A stretch of DNA of 64,000 nucleotides, taken from assembly GCF_015057185.1 (NCBI RefSeq), contig NZ_SVEV01000004.1, positions 1 to 64,000 on the forward strand, read 5' to 3'. The notes beneath the pieces were generated by a model. It worked only from the letters and a program-made list of their open reading frames with translations. It had not been told where the DNA came from and ran no database searches. Positions 17,765-27,133 of this stretch are shown one piece after another (within the stretch, counting starts at the first letter, position 1; each line of letters starts with the position of its first letter). The translations under genes were made by a program, and so were the position numbers. The DNA is from Pseudobutyrivibrio sp. (GTDB taxonomy: Bacteria; Bacillota; Clostridia; Lachnospirales; Lachnospiraceae).

Positions 17765-18655
17765 ATGAATAAAAGTAAAACAACTAAACGAGAACGCAGT
17801 GAATTTATTTGGGGCTGGTTATTTATTGCTCCTACAATGATTGGACTTATTATTTTAAATATTATCCCAATCTTTCAAACTATATATCAGAGCTTCTTTA
17901 AAACAGGCGATTTTGGAAAAGGTAATATTTTTGTAGGATTGGAAAACTACAAAAACGTATTTGCGGATTCAGAAGTGTGGCAAGCACTTATTAATACTTT
18001 GAAATATGCAGTGGTAGAGGTACCACTTTCAATTATAATTTCTTTAGTTTTGGCAGTATTTTTAAATGGGAAAATTAAGGGCAAAAGCACCTTTAGAACA
18101 ATATTCTTCCTACCAATGGTTGCGGCACCAGCAGCAATCGCAATGGTATGGAAATGGCTATATAACTCAGAATTTGGATTGCTAAATCATATTTTGCCAG
18201 GTAAAACAAACTGGATTTCAGATCCAAAGATTGCAATATATTCAATTGCAGTAATTGGTATTTGGTCAATAATCGGATACAACATGGTACTGTTTTTAGC
18301 AGGCCTTCAGGAGGTTCCAAAGGATTATTATGAAGCTGCTTCTATTGATGGCGCCACAGGCATCCAGCAGTTTTTTAACATTACAGTTCCACTTGTATCT
18401 CCAACAATTTTCTTTGTACTTGTTACAAGAATAATTGCTGCAATGCAGGTATTCGATGTAATTTATATGGTTATTGATAATACAAATCCAGCATTAAACA
18501 AAACTCAGTCATTAGTTTGCCTCTTTTATAAGTATTCATTCCAACAGGGTAAAAAGGGATATGGCGCTACTGTTGTTGTAGTTCTATTAGTAGTGATTAT
18601 GATATTCACTGTTTTACAGATGATTGGACAGAAGAAGTGGGTACACTACAATTAA
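17765..18655 (+). CDS. Sugar ABC transporter permease (MsmF/UgpA type)
   Basis: The 296-residue protein has about six membrane helices, the first at about 20-42 after a charged N-terminus. The ATPase-docking EAA loop is YYEAASIDGATGIQQFFNIT, about residues 191-210. It forms the importer with the next permease, 16 bases downstream, and the lipoprotein upstream. No ATPase gene is present in this block; a shared MsmX-type ATPase elsewhere is expected. Confidence 0.93.
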   Translation: MNKSKTTKRERSEFIWGWLFIAPTMIGLIILNIIPIFQTIYQSFFKTGDFGKGNIFVGLENYKNVFADSEVWQALINTLKYAVVEVPLSIIISLVLAVFLNGKIKGKSTFRTIFFLPMVAAPAAIAMVWKWLYNSEFGLLNHILPGKTNWISDPKIAIYSIAVIGIWSIIGYNMVLFLAGLQEVPKDYYEAASIDGATGIQQFFNITVPLVSPTIFFVLVTRIIAAMQVFDVIYMVIDNTNPALNKTQSLVCLFYKYSFQQGKKGYGATVVVVLLVVIMIFTVLQMIGQKKWVHYN

Positions 18656-18671
18656 GAAGAAGGTGAATGTT

Positions 18672-19493
18672 ATGGGAAAGAGAAATAAAGCGATTATATA
18701 TATTATTCTAGTCATAATGTCATTCATTATGCTGGTACCGTTTGTATGGATGATTCTTACTGCTTTTAAAACAGTTGGAGAGTCAACTCAGATGGACCCT
18801 TTTGTAGTATTTCCATCGAAATTTAGATTAGATAATTTTGATGAAGTATTACACAATGTTAATTTTGGTCGTTTGTACTTTAACACAATAGCAATGATAG
18901 CTCTAAGAGTTTTGTGCGCAGTGCTTACATCAACAATTGCAGGATATGCATTTGCACGACTAAACTTCAGGGGCAAGAATATCATGTTTGGATTAGTTTT
19001 ATTCCAAATGATGATTCCATCACAGATTTTTATTATTCCACAGTATGTAATGGTAAGTAACCTAGGCTGGACAAATAGCTTACTTGGTTTGCTTTTCCCA
19101 GGATTAGTATCAGCATTTGGTACATTCCTGCTTAGACAGGCATATTTAGGATTGCCAAGAGAATTAGAGGAAGCAGCTCGCCTAGATGGCTGCAATATAG
19201 GCCAAACATTCTTATTTGTTATGGCTCCACTAGCTAAATCATCTATGGTAGCCCTGGGTATTTTCACAGCAGTATTTGCCTACAAGGATTTGATGTGGCC
19301 AATGATTGTATGTCCTGACACAAACAAAACTACACTTGCAAGTGCGCTATCAAAAATGCAGGGTCAGTTTACTGCAAACTATCCAGAGCTTATGGCTGCA
19401 GCCCTTATTGCATGCTTACCAATGATTGTTATCTACGTACTTTTCCAGAAGCAGTTCATTGAAGGTATTGCAACATCAGGTGGAAAGCTTTAA
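18672..19493 (+). CDS. Sugar ABC transporter permease (MsmG/UgpE type)
   Basis: I start at the ATG at 18672 (MGKRNKAIIY, preceded by AGAAGGTG), giving 273 residues; the frame is open 48 bases further back but that part overlaps the previous permease. About six helices and the EAA loop (LEEAARLDGCNIGQTFLFVM, about 166-185) identify it as the second channel subunit. It ends 40 bases before a terminator. Confidence 0.93.
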   Translation: MGKRNKAIIYIILVIMSFIMLVPFVWMILTAFKTVGESTQMDPFVVFPSKFRLDNFDEVLHNVNFGRLYFNTIAMIALRVLCAVLTSTIAGYAFARLNFRGKNIMFGLVLFQMMIPSQIFIIPQYVMVSNLGWTNSLLGLLFPGLVSAFGTFLLRQAYLGLPRELEEAARLDGCNIGQTFLFVMAPLAKSSMVALGIFTAVFAYKDLMWPMIVCPDTNKTTLASALSKMQGQFTANYPELMAAALIACLPMIVIYVLFQKQFIEGIATSGGKL

Positions 19494-19533
19494 TACGTAT
19501 ATACGGAATGGAACAATTCTGTAAAAAAATATA

Positions 19534-19565
19534 AGGATATCCACATTCTGTGGATATTCTTTTTT
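19534..19565 (+). terminator. Rho-independent terminator after the alpha-galactoside importer
   Basis: AGGATATCCACA (19534-19545) pairs with TGTGGATATTCT (19549-19560) around a TTC loop, and a T-run follows at 19560-19565. Confidence 0.88.
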
Positions 19566-19610
19566 ATTTAAGGCATACTAGGTTCAAGCAAACGGAGGGG
19601 GAATAGGACA

Positions 19611-20561
19611 ATGATTTTAACAGTAACATTAAATGCAGCAATTGACAAAAGATACGTAGTTGAAAACTTCCAAGAAGGAGAAGTTAACCGTGTATTAGAA
19701 TGCGAATATGTACCAGGGGGAAAGGGCCTTAATGTATCCAAACCACTGGCAATCGCTGGAGCAGATGTAGTTGCAACAGGCTTTGTAGGCGGTCACGCTG
19801 GGGCATACATTTGCGATAGATTAAAAGACTTCAAGGTTAAAGACGGATTCTACAGAGTTGCAGCAGAGAGCCGCTCTTGCATCAACATTTGGGACACAGC
19901 CAAAAAGAAGCAGACAGAATTCCTAGAGCCTGGCTTTGTAATCGACGAAAAGGATTGGAAAGGCTTCGAAGAAAAATTCAAAGAACTAGCCAAGGATGCA
20001 GAAGTTGTCACAATTTCAGGAAGTGTACCAAAGGGCCTAGATTCCTCAGCATACAAAAAACTCATTTCTATCGTTAAGGACCTAGGCAAGAAAGTAATCC
20101 TAGATACAAGCGGCAAGCTTCTCACAGAGGCCGTAGAAGAAATTCCATATATGATCAAACCTAACATTGACGAAATTGCCATGCTAACAGGTGAAAAAAT
20201 CAACGTGGATGCACCAAACTTCTTTGAAGACGTTATTGCAGCAGCAAAACGTGTCCACAACATGGGCGTAAAGCTTGTGGTAGTTTCCCTTGGGGCAGAC
20301 GGTTCCCTAATGGTATGCGACGACGGCGTATTCAGAGCAATCGTACCACGAGTAGACGCCGTAAACACCGTAGGCTGCGGCGACTCCATGATAGCCGGCT
20401 TCGCCCTCGGCATCTCAGAAGGACTCTCACCTGTCGAGACCATGCGCAAAGCCAGCGCCATTTCAGCCGCATCCGCCATGACCGAAGAAACCGGACGATT
20501 TAACATATCTGACATGAAGAACATTCTACATCAGATTGATATCAAACAAATAGACCGCTAA
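19611..20561 (+). CDS. PfkB-family sugar-phosphate kinase (1-phosphofructokinase or tagatose-6-phosphate kinase type)
   Basis: This 316-residue kinase starts MILTVTLNAAIDKRY, typical of the FruK/LacC branch of the PfkB family. It has the sugar-binding GGKGLNVSK segment (37-45) and the catalytic GXGD motif NTVGCGDSM with Asp258. It phosphorylates a hexose monophosphate (fructose-1-P or tagatose-6-P) to the bisphosphate. It is a single-gene unit between the importer terminator and palindrome E1. A tagatose-6-phosphate role would fit galactose metabolism from the GH36 block; FruK is equally possible. The last 300 bases are richer in C and G than the rest. The final six codons and the stop lie in the outer inverted repeat of E1. 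Confidence 0.88.
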   Translation: MILTVTLNAAIDKRYVVENFQEGEVNRVLECEYVPGGKGLNVSKPLAIAGADVVATGFVGGHAGAYICDRLKDFKVKDGFYRVAAESRSCINIWDTAKKKQTEFLEPGFVIDEKDWKGFEEKFKELAKDAEVVTISGSVPKGLDSSAYKKLISIVKDLGKKVILDTSGKLLTEAVEEIPYMIKPNIDEIAMLTGEKINVDAPNFFEDVIAAAKRVHNMGVKLVVVSLGADGSLMVCDDGVFRAIVPRVDAVNTVGCGDSMIAGFALGISEGLSPVETMRKASAISAASAMTEETGRFNISDMKNILHQIDIKQIDR

Positions 20562-21168
20562 CATCAAAAAAATGCGCCTACCCGCCCGGGCCCCCGCTGC
20601 CCACCACTGTCGGGGAAACAATTTTGCGAATATTATAGTTTTCCAATATGCAAAAAGGGAGCATCTGCATGTGTCTTTCTATGGATGAACCATTTTGCAA
20701 AATGTATTTTTGTTGGGCGGACATATTAGAGTATATAAATTGGTACAACTCAGGTCTCAAGTGGAAATTGGGCTCATGTTACATTCGCTAAGAAAATTTA
20801 AAAAGCAGGATTATCATATATTGGCACCGTGCTTTATACGACATCGTGTCGCGTGTCGCACTTGCGTCGCCGTCCTAGCGACGCATGCCAATATATTGAT
20901 AATCCTGCTTTTAATTTTCTAAGCTTATTCCAAAATCGCCCAATTCCCACTGAGCCTGAGTTGTACTAGTTTAATTTTGTTGTGTCCGCCCATAAAATAC
21001 TTTTTGCAAAATTGTACAGACATGAGAAAGACACATGCTAATAAAGATGCGACACTTTGCATATATGGAAAACATAATATTCTTGCAAAGTTTCCTCGAC
21101 AGTGGTGGGCAGCGGGGGCCCGGGCGGGTAGGCGCTAAAGGTGTGGTAGGTTAGCGGTCTATTTGTTT
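20544..21168. repeat. Giant palindromic element E1 (625 nt), no protein gene
   Basis: The whole gap between two convergent genes is one long imperfect hairpin. The outer arms AAACAAATAGACCGCTAAC (20544-20562) and its complement (21150-21168) reach into both flanking coding ends. Next comes a 46-bp GC-rich stem (20574-20619 with 21090-21135, one G-T pair), then a core (20618-21091) in which paired stretches alternate with internal loops, then an inner stem (about 20801-20826 with 20886-20912) and a GC-rich apex. The core is shared with E2 at 35618-36369 in the opposite orientation. Small open frames inside are by-products of the repeat. No transposase or promoter is recognisable. A structured RNA, a terminator elaboration or a mobile non-autonomous element are all possible. 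Confidence 0.88.
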
Positions 21169-21677
21169 AGGTCCTCTTCTGATGTAGAATGTTCTTTTGA
21201 CATGTAGGTGTACATGAGTCCGTTGTAGTCGGATGAGATGACGGCTACAAGTGAGATGTTGCCGGAATCAAGGCGCCAGATGTCAGAGAGCTGGGTTACG
21301 TCGTCGGAGCTTTCGGTGGTTTTGCCGTGGTTGTTTTCTAGTTGCTTGTGGATGTCTGCGTATAGTGCAGATACTTCTTCGCCGTCTTCGGATGAATAGA
21401 GCCAGGTGATGCTGGCCATTTTTCCGTCCTCATCGAAGGTGTAGCGAACGTTTCCGTCCTTTTGTAGGTATTCGCTGGCGTAGGAGTAAGTGTCTCCTAG
21501 GTAGGTAACGGTGGTTTCTGCAGGTTCTCCAAGTTCTTCAATCATTTCGTCGTAGGTTGTGTCAAATGTAAGTGATGAAAATGGAATACGATCCTTGTCA
21601 GATTTGCAGGCAGTAAAGGTTAGTGCAATGACAAGTGATAATGAAATGATTTTTGCAAGTGTGTTTCTTCCCCTCAT
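21159..21677 (-). CDS. Putative lipoprotein of unknown function
   Basis: The 172-residue protein has a lipoprotein signal peptide ending in LTFTAC (Cys24). The mature part looks like a small SmpA/OmlA-like or PepSY-like beta protein (FDTTYDEMIEELGEPAETTV, then antiparallel segments), but I cannot name the family. It is encoded downstream of an AraC regulator, with its start 12 bases after that gene's stop. Its last codons fall inside the outer inverted repeat of E1. Confidence 0.75.
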   Translation of the reverse strand: MRGRNTLAKIISLSLVIALTFTACKSDKDRIPFSSLTFDTTYDEMIEELGEPAETTVTYLGDTYSYASEYLQKDGNVRYTFDEDGKMASITWLYSSEDGEEVSALYADIHKQLENNHGKTTESSDDVTQLSDIWRLDSGNISLVAVISSDYNGLMYTYMSKEHSTSEEDLNK

Positions 21678-21689
21678 AGTTGTGTCTCC

Positions 21690-22541
21690 TTAAAATTCCT
21701 GTTTTATGAATTGCTTAGGCGTGATGTCTTTGTACTTGTGGAATGTTTTAATAAAGTAGCTCTCATCGTTGAAACCACAGGAAATTGCGACCTCTCGAAT
21801 AGAGACATCTTTTGTTGAAAGCATTTCGCAGGCACATTCAATACGATAATAATTCAGATAATCGATTGGCGTGCGCTCAGTCATTGATTTAAAGTAGCGG
21901 CAGAAATATTTTGGATTCATACCTGCTATGTGGGCAAGGCTGTCCAAATTGATGTTGTTGGAATAATTCTCAGAAATATACTGGAGCACCTCTTTGATGG
22001 AGTTGAGACGTTCACTGGTAATGTTATCAATGGTGCTCTTGGTGTAGAGACGGCTTTGAATGATTTCTCCAAAGAGAATGTAAAGGTAGCCTTGAACCTT
22101 GAATTCGTAGCCATCACCTTTCTCTGATAAGGTGTTGCATAGATCCTGAACAATGGCAGAGATTACCCTGTTGTTTTCAGAAAGGAAGGAATTGATTCTG
22201 ATTTTGTGACTGATAATATCCTGAACCGTTTTGCTACAGGCATTGTTATTTTTCAATAACATCTGTAAATCGAAAACGATGCAATCGTAAATGCAGTCCA
22301 TTGGAGTGCCACCGTGAAGCATTCCATCGGAAATAAAAATCACATCCCCGGCATGATAAGTTTGAGTGTTGTCATCTAGAGTAAGGGTGAATGAACCCTC
22401 GCGTATGAATACAATCTCATAGTTAGTGTGCCAATGATAAGTCATCAAATACCTAGGAGTACGGGGCGTTTCCCTGTAATGAGCGATAGGGAAATTAAAG
22501 GTGCCATGCTGACGATGCTCCTGATAATCAATATATTTCAT
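21690..22541 (-). CDS. AraC-family regulator divergent from fucI
   Basis: I use the ATG at 22541 (MKYIDYQEHR, preceded by GGAGGG), giving 283 residues; nine further in-frame codons upstream lack a ribosome-binding site. An N-terminal cupin domain (about 25-110; YHWHTNYEIVFIREGSF) is followed by an AraC double helix-turn-helix domain (about 185-283; LAHIAGMNPKYFCRYFKSMT). It is divergent from fucI, 156 bases away, so it probably activates fucose genes. It is co-directional with the lipoprotein gene downstream. Confidence 0.88.
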   Translation of the reverse strand: MKYIDYQEHRQHGTFNFPIAHYRETPRTPRYLMTYHWHTNYEIVFIREGSFTLTLDDNTQTYHAGDVIFISDGMLHGGTPMDCIYDCIVFDLQMLLKNNNACSKTVQDIISHKIRINSFLSENNRVISAIVQDLCNTLSEKGDGYEFKVQGYLYILFGEIIQSRLYTKSTIDNITSERLNSIKEVLQYISENYSNNINLDSLAHIAGMNPKYFCRYFKSMTERTPIDYLNYYRIECACEMLSTKDVSIREVAISCGFNDESYFIKTFHKYKDITPKQFIKQEF

Positions 22542-22697
22542 AACAAACCCTCCAAAACATACAATCAACCAACTTAAATCAAAAAGTGAATATTGTCATA
22601 TTTTTATTCAGTATAACACTTTTTATGAAAAAATCCATTAAATATAATTAACTTATAACGTAACGGTTCGCCTTTAATGGCAAGGAGGATAAATATT
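22542..22697. promoter_or_regulatory. Divergent control region of AraC regulator and fucI
   Basis: This 156-base AT-rich region contains a TATAAT at 22643-22648 without a good -35 box, and an inverted pair CCATTAAA (22635-22642)/TTTAATGG (22673-22680) around it. A strong ribosome-binding site (AAGGAGG) precedes fucI. Promoter assignment is tentative. Confidence 0.35.
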
Positions 22698-24506
22698 ATG
22701 AGTAAGAACAGATATATCGGAGAATACCCAGTAATCGGTATCCGTCCATGTATTGATGGTCGCCGTGGACCTCTTAAGGTTAGAGAGTCTTTGGAAGATC
22801 AGACAATGAACATGGCAAAATCAGCTAAGAAGTTGTTCGAGGAAAATCTTAAATATTCTAATGGAGAACCAGTAAAGGTTGTCATTGCAGATACAACTAT
22901 TGGTCGAGTTGCTGAGTCTGCAGCATGCGAGGCAAAGTTTAGAAAAGAAGGAGTTGCAATCACACTTTCTGTTACACCTTGTTGGTGCTATGGTTCAGAA
23001 ACAATGGATATGAACCCACTTACAATTAAGGGTGTATGGGGACTTAATGCAACAGAAAGACCTGGCGCTGTTTATCTTGCTTCTGTACTTGCTACACACG
23101 CACAGAAAGGTCTTCCTGCATTTGGTATCTACGGAAAGGATGTTCAGGAAGCTGATGATACAGTTATTCCTGAGGATGTTAAAGAAAAACTCCTTAGATT
23201 TGGTCGTGCCGCAGTTGCAGCTGCTTCTATGAGAGACAAGTCATACTTACAGATTGGTTCAGTAACAATGGGTATTGGCGGCTCTATCATGGATCAGAAC
23301 TTCGTAGAAGAATACCTTGGCATGAGAGTTGAGTCAATTGATGAGGTAGAAATTCTTAGAAGAATCGATGAAGGAATCTACAACGAGGATGATTATAAGA
23401 AGTGCCTCAATTGGATTAAGACAGAATGCAAGAAGGGCTTTGATAAGAACCCAGACTTTGTAAAGAAGAGCGACGAGCAGAAAGAAAAGGATTGGGAATT
23501 CGTTGCTAAGATGGCAGTTATTATCGAAGATTTATATCAGGGAAATCCAAATCTTCCAGAGGGAAGAGAGGAAGAGGCTGTTGGACACAACGCAATCTGC
23601 GGTGGTTTCCAGGGCCAGAGACAGTGGACAGACCATTGGCCAAACTGCGATTTACCTGAGGCAGTTTTAAATACATCCTTTGACTGGAATGGAGCTAGAG
23701 AGCCATTCGTCCTTGCAACAGAAAATGATGCATTAAACGGACTTGGAATGTTATTTATGAAGCTCCTTACAAACAGAGCTCAGATGTTTGCAGATGTTAG
23801 AACATGCTGGAATACAGAGTCTGTAAAGAGAGTTACAAATTATACATTAGAGGGACATGCAAAAGAAGCTGATGGTATTATCCATCTTATTAACTCAGGC
23901 GCTTGCTGCTTAGATGCATCTGGTGTATGTACTGACAAAGATGGAAATCCATGCATCAAACCATGGTATGAAATCACAGAAGAAGATCAGAAGAAGATTA
24001 TGGATGCAGTAACATGGTGCGAAGCTGATAATGGATACTTCAGAGGCGGCGGATGGTCATCACGTTTTGAGACAAAGGTTGAAATGCCAGCAACAATGAT
24101 ACGTTTGAACCTTGTTAAGAACTTAGGTCCAGTGCTTCAGATTGCAGAAGGTTGGACAGTAGCTTTACCTGAGGATGTTTCTGATACTCTTTGGAAGAGA
24201 ACAGATTACACATGGCCAAGTACATGGTTCACACCAAGATGTGATGGCAAGGAAGGCAGTCCATTTGAGAATGCATACAGCTTGATGAACAACTGGGGCG
24301 CAAACCATGGTGCAATTTCATATGGACACATTGGAGCAGACCTTATCACAATGGCATCAATGCTTAGAATTCCAGTTTGCTTACACAATGTTCCTGATAA
24401 GGATGTTTACAGACCAGCTGCTTGGAATGCATTTGGCGCAGACAAGGAAGGACAGGATTTCAGAGCATGCGCAGCTTATGGACCACTTTATAAGACAGTA
24501 AGATAA
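22698..24506 (+). CDS. fucI: L-fucose isomerase
   Basis: The ATG at 22698 follows AAGGAGGATAAATATT and gives 602 residues, close to the 591 of E. coli FucI; the frame extends 21 bases upstream without support. The metal ligands align with E. coli E337, D361 and H528 as Glu342 (ATENDALNG), Asp366 (MFADVRTC) and His537 (WGANHGAIS). The enzyme converts L-fucose to L-fuculose with Mn2+, and can also act on D-arabinose. It heads a block that ends with fucU at 35096, which supports a fucose role. A hairpin follows the gene. Confidence 0.96.
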   Translation: MSKNRYIGEYPVIGIRPCIDGRRGPLKVRESLEDQTMNMAKSAKKLFEENLKYSNGEPVKVVIADTTIGRVAESAACEAKFRKEGVAITLSVTPCWCYGSETMDMNPLTIKGVWGLNATERPGAVYLASVLATHAQKGLPAFGIYGKDVQEADDTVIPEDVKEKLLRFGRAAVAAASMRDKSYLQIGSVTMGIGGSIMDQNFVEEYLGMRVESIDEVEILRRIDEGIYNEDDYKKCLNWIKTECKKGFDKNPDFVKKSDEQKEKDWEFVAKMAVIIEDLYQGNPNLPEGREEEAVGHNAICGGFQGQRQWTDHWPNCDLPEAVLNTSFDWNGAREPFVLATENDALNGLGMLFMKLLTNRAQMFADVRTCWNTESVKRVTNYTLEGHAKEADGIIHLINSGACCLDASGVCTDKDGNPCIKPWYEITEEDQKKIMDAVTWCEADNGYFRGGGWSSRFETKVEMPATMIRLNLVKNLGPVLQIAEGWTVALPEDVSDTLWKRTDYTWPSTWFTPRCDGKEGSPFENAYSLMNNWGANHGAISYGHIGADLITMASMLRIPVCLHNVPDKDVYRPAAWNAFGADKEGQDFRACAAYGPLYKTVR

Positions 24507-24519
24507 TTATAAAAATTAA

Positions 24520-24541
24520 GCCGGGGGCTTAGGCTCCCGGC
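24520..24541 (+). terminator. Hairpin after fucI (weak terminator or attenuator)
   Basis: GCCGGG (24520-24525) pairs with CCCGGC (24536-24541) at the base of a GC-rich hairpin. The following bases are A-rich rather than T-rich, so it may slow or process the transcript instead of ending it. The LacI gene downstream may be reached by read-through. Confidence 0.45.
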
Positions 24542-24557
24542 ATATTAAAAAAAGCCG

Positions 24558-24573
24558 AGCGAAACGTTTCGCT
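24558..24573. promoter_or_regulatory. LacI-type operator before the LacI regulator gene
   Basis: The perfect palindrome AGCGAAACGTTTCGCT has the central CG typical of LacI-family operators. It lies 15 bases before the TTG start of the LacI-family gene. The inner 12 bases CGAAACGTTTCG recur at 29305-29316 before the aldolase/importer genes. Confidence 0.8.
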
Positions 24574-24588
24574 TAAAAGGGGAGAAAA

Positions 24589-25602
24589 TTGAGCGCAACA
24601 ATTAGAGATATACGGAAAAAGACGGGGCTTTCACTTGCTACTATTTCAAAATACATAAATGGTGGAAATGTATTACCTGAAAATAAGGAAAAAATTGATG
24701 CCGCAATAAAAGAATTGAATTATCAAGTCAATGAAATGGCACGTGGTCTTGTTACCAATAAAACCAGATCCATTGGCGTTATGGTAAACGATATTAGTAG
24801 TATGTTTTGCGGCGTTTTGCTCAGATATATTGGGGATGTACTTAAGGAAAATGGTTATAGCATGATTATTTCGGATTCAAGAGATGATGAAAAAATTGAA
24901 TCGGAAAATATCAAGTTTCTGCTAAATAAAAAGGTTGATGGAATAATCGTAATTCCACTTTCTAATTCAGCTAACTTTCTAAAACCAGCCTATGCTCAAA
25001 ATGTTCCAGTGGTTTTACTGGATAGATCAATTCGTAATTGCCAGTCAGATTGTGTACGAATTGACAACAGGGAGGCGGCTTTAGAGGCCACAAATATACT
25101 GATTGAAAATGGCCATAAGAAAACGGCGGTGATTTACTCATCAACGATTTACACAGGAATAGAGAGATATAAAGGATTTAGAGAGGCTATGCAGGATGCG
25201 GAAATAAAAGTCCCTGTAGAGTATATCAAATCAGGAGTACATAGCATCGAACACGGATATCAAAGTATGCGAGAGCTTCTGGCATTAAAAAATAGGCCTA
25301 CAGCAGTTCTCACCAGCAACTACGAAATTACCTTGGGGGCAGTTATGGCGGTGAATGAATCTAAGTATTCATGCCCAGAGGATATTTCGATTCTGGGATT
25401 TGACAATCTGATTCTTTCACATGTTGTGCAACCAAAAATGACAATGGTTGTTCAACCGATGAAAGAAATGGGCCGAAAAGCCGGAGAGCTTATTTTAAAA
25501 CGTGTCAACGAAAAAGATGAAAGTGCACCTATGGAATATATTTTAGGTACGAGAATAGAAAAGGGAAATTCTATAAAGAAGCTTCGAGATTGTCAAAAAT
25601 AA
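24589..25602 (+). CDS. LacI-family transcriptional regulator of the fucose block
   Basis: The 337-residue protein begins with a classic LacI helix-turn-helix (about 3-48; IRDIRKKTGLSLATISKYIN) and hinge, followed by a periplasmic-binding-like effector domain (about 58-330). The start is a TTG with a GGGGAG ribosome-binding site a few bases upstream; no better ATG exists. A palindromic operator lies just upstream, suggesting autorepression. The same core before 29354 suggests that it controls the kinase-dehydrogenase-aldolase-importer genes as well. The effector may be a fucose-derived intermediate. Confidence 0.9.
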   Translation: MSATIRDIRKKTGLSLATISKYINGGNVLPENKEKIDAAIKELNYQVNEMARGLVTNKTRSIGVMVNDISSMFCGVLLRYIGDVLKENGYSMIISDSRDDEKIESENIKFLLNKKVDGIIVIPLSNSANFLKPAYAQNVPVVLLDRSIRNCQSDCVRIDNREAALEATNILIENGHKKTAVIYSSTIYTGIERYKGFREAMQDAEIKVPVEYIKSGVHSIEHGYQSMRELLALKNRPTAVLTSNYEITLGAVMAVNESKYSCPEDISILGFDNLILSHVVQPKMTMVVQPMKEMGRKAGELILKRVNEKDESAPMEYILGTRIEKGNSIKKLRDCQK

Positions 25603-25630
25603 TCGTGACAATTCATTTTAGGAGAATGTT

Positions 25631-27112
25631 ATGGGAGCAAAATTACTTGGAATTGATATTGGCACTTCTGCTTGCAAAATTGCTGTTTTCGATGAAGATG
25701 GCACAGTAGTTGAACAAGTAAACAAGCCATATCAGGTGTATTACCCTCAACCAGGATTCGTAGAGCAGGATGCGGACGAATGGTGGGAAGCAATCGTTGC
25801 AGGTATAAAGGATATCCTTGCAACGAAAAAGGTTTTGCCAGAGGAAATAAAAGGAATAGGAGTTGATGGACAAAGCTGGTCAGCAATACCTGTTGACAAG
25901 GATGGCAAGGTTCTTGCAAAAACTCCTATTTGGATGGACACAAGAGCAAGAGACATTTGTGACAGAATCAATGCCGAGGTGGGCGAAGATAAAATATTTC
26001 AGGTGGCAGGAAATAAATTTTTACCTAGCTACACCACACCAAAGATGCTTTGGTTCAAAGAAAATAAACCTGAAATTTTTGAAAGGACCTATAAGTTTTT
26101 ACAGAGTAATAGCTACATAGTTTACAAGCTAACTGGAAATATGAGTCAGGATTTATCCCAAGGATACGGACTCCACTTTTTCAACTGTAAAAAACTGGAA
26201 TATGACAGCAAATTAGCTCAGGAGCTGGGGTTATCAGTAGAGCTTGTCCCTCCACTTTATGAATGTGATGAGGTGGTCGGCCATGTAACTGATGAGGCGG
26301 CAAAGTATACTGGACTGAAAGCTGGCACTCCAGTCGTTGCAGGTGGTTTGGATGCAGCCTGCGGAGCCTTAGGGGCTGGCGTATATAAAAGTGGCCAGAC
26401 CCAGGAGCAAGGCGGACAGGCAGGTGGAATGAGTATTTGCCTGTCAAAAGCACTTGCCGACAAGGCTTTGATATTAAGTCCTCACGTAGTTCCAGGTGCA
26501 TGGTTGTTGCAGGGAGGAACTGTTGGCGGAGGCGGAGCTCTTAGATGGTTCAAACAGGAATTTGGCGGTAATGAAAGCTTTGATGATCTGACAAAGGCAG
26601 CAGAACAAATTCCAGCAGGGGCCGAGGGAGTAGTATTTTTACCATACATGTCTGGTGAGCGTTCTCCAATATGGAATCCAGATGCCAAAGGCGTATTTTA
26701 TGGATTATCCTTTGACAAAACAAAAGCTCATATGACGCGTGCAGTGTTAGAGGGTGTAGCTTTTTCTTTGGAGCACAATTTGCAGATTGCAAGAAAAACT
26801 GGAGCTGAAGTTGGTGTTATGAATGCCATGGGTGGCTCGGCAAATTCTTTACTTTGGACTCAGATAAAAGCTGATGTTACAGGCTGCAAAATACAGGTGC
26901 CAGCATCTGATACAGCTACAACACTTGGAGCTGTCATTTTAGCTGGAATAGGTTGTGGTATTTATAGTTCTTATGGAGAGGCTGTGGAAAAGACTATTCA
27001 CATTACTCGAGTACATGAACCAAATCCGAAGAACCATGAAATATATAAAAAATCCATGGAGCTTTATTTAGAGCTCTACGAGGATTTAAAGGAAACATTT
27101 AACAGATTTTAG
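25631..27112 (+). CDS. FGGY sugar kinase, xylulokinase type (candidate fuculokinase)
   Basis: The 493-residue protein has both FGGY actin-like ATPase halves: phosphate-1 loop GIDIGTSACK (7-16), substrate-region VDGQSW (78-83), and the catalytic base Asp241 in GGLDAACGALGAG. Overall it resembles XylB (D-xylulose to xylulose-5-phosphate). In this block, between fucI and an aldolase, it could instead phosphorylate L-fuculose or another ketose. A canonical FucK is not present in the window. The gene lies 28 bases after the LacI gene and 21 bases before the dehydrogenase gene, so it is in an operon. Confidence 0.88.
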   Translation: MGAKLLGIDIGTSACKIAVFDEDGTVVEQVNKPYQVYYPQPGFVEQDADEWWEAIVAGIKDILATKKVLPEEIKGIGVDGQSWSAIPVDKDGKVLAKTPIWMDTRARDICDRINAEVGEDKIFQVAGNKFLPSYTTPKMLWFKENKPEIFERTYKFLQSNSYIVYKLTGNMSQDLSQGYGLHFFNCKKLEYDSKLAQELGLSVELVPPLYECDEVVGHVTDEAAKYTGLKAGTPVVAGGLDAACGALGAGVYKSGQTQEQGGQAGGMSICLSKALADKALILSPHVVPGAWLLQGGTVGGGGALRWFKQEFGGNESFDDLTKAAEQIPAGAEGVVFLPYMSGERSPIWNPDAKGVFYGLSFDKTKAHMTRAVLEGVAFSLEHNLQIARKTGAEVGVMNAMGGSANSLLWTQIKADVTGCKIQVPASDTATTLGAVILAGIGCGIYSSYGEAVEKTIHITRVHEPNPKNHEIYKKSMELYLELYEDLKETFNRF

Positions 27113-27133
27113 GTCAAGCAAGGAGATAATGAA

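Noticed and set aside
19850-20524. A 224-aa minus-strand open frame
   Set aside because: It is the antisense shadow of the pfkB gene, caused by its C/G-rich third positions near the end.
20578-20922. Short open frames inside E1 on both strands
   Set aside because: They lie wholly in palindromic sequence, have no ribosome-binding sites and encode low-complexity, unfamiliar peptides.
20544-21168. E1 as an insertion sequence with target duplication
   Set aside because: The flanking repeats are inverted, not direct, and no transposase reading frame exists inside.
22643-22648. TATAAT before fucI, and TATAAT at 10333-10338, as firm promoters
   Set aside because: Neither has a reasonable -35 box at 16-18 bases, so they are not called as separate promoter features.
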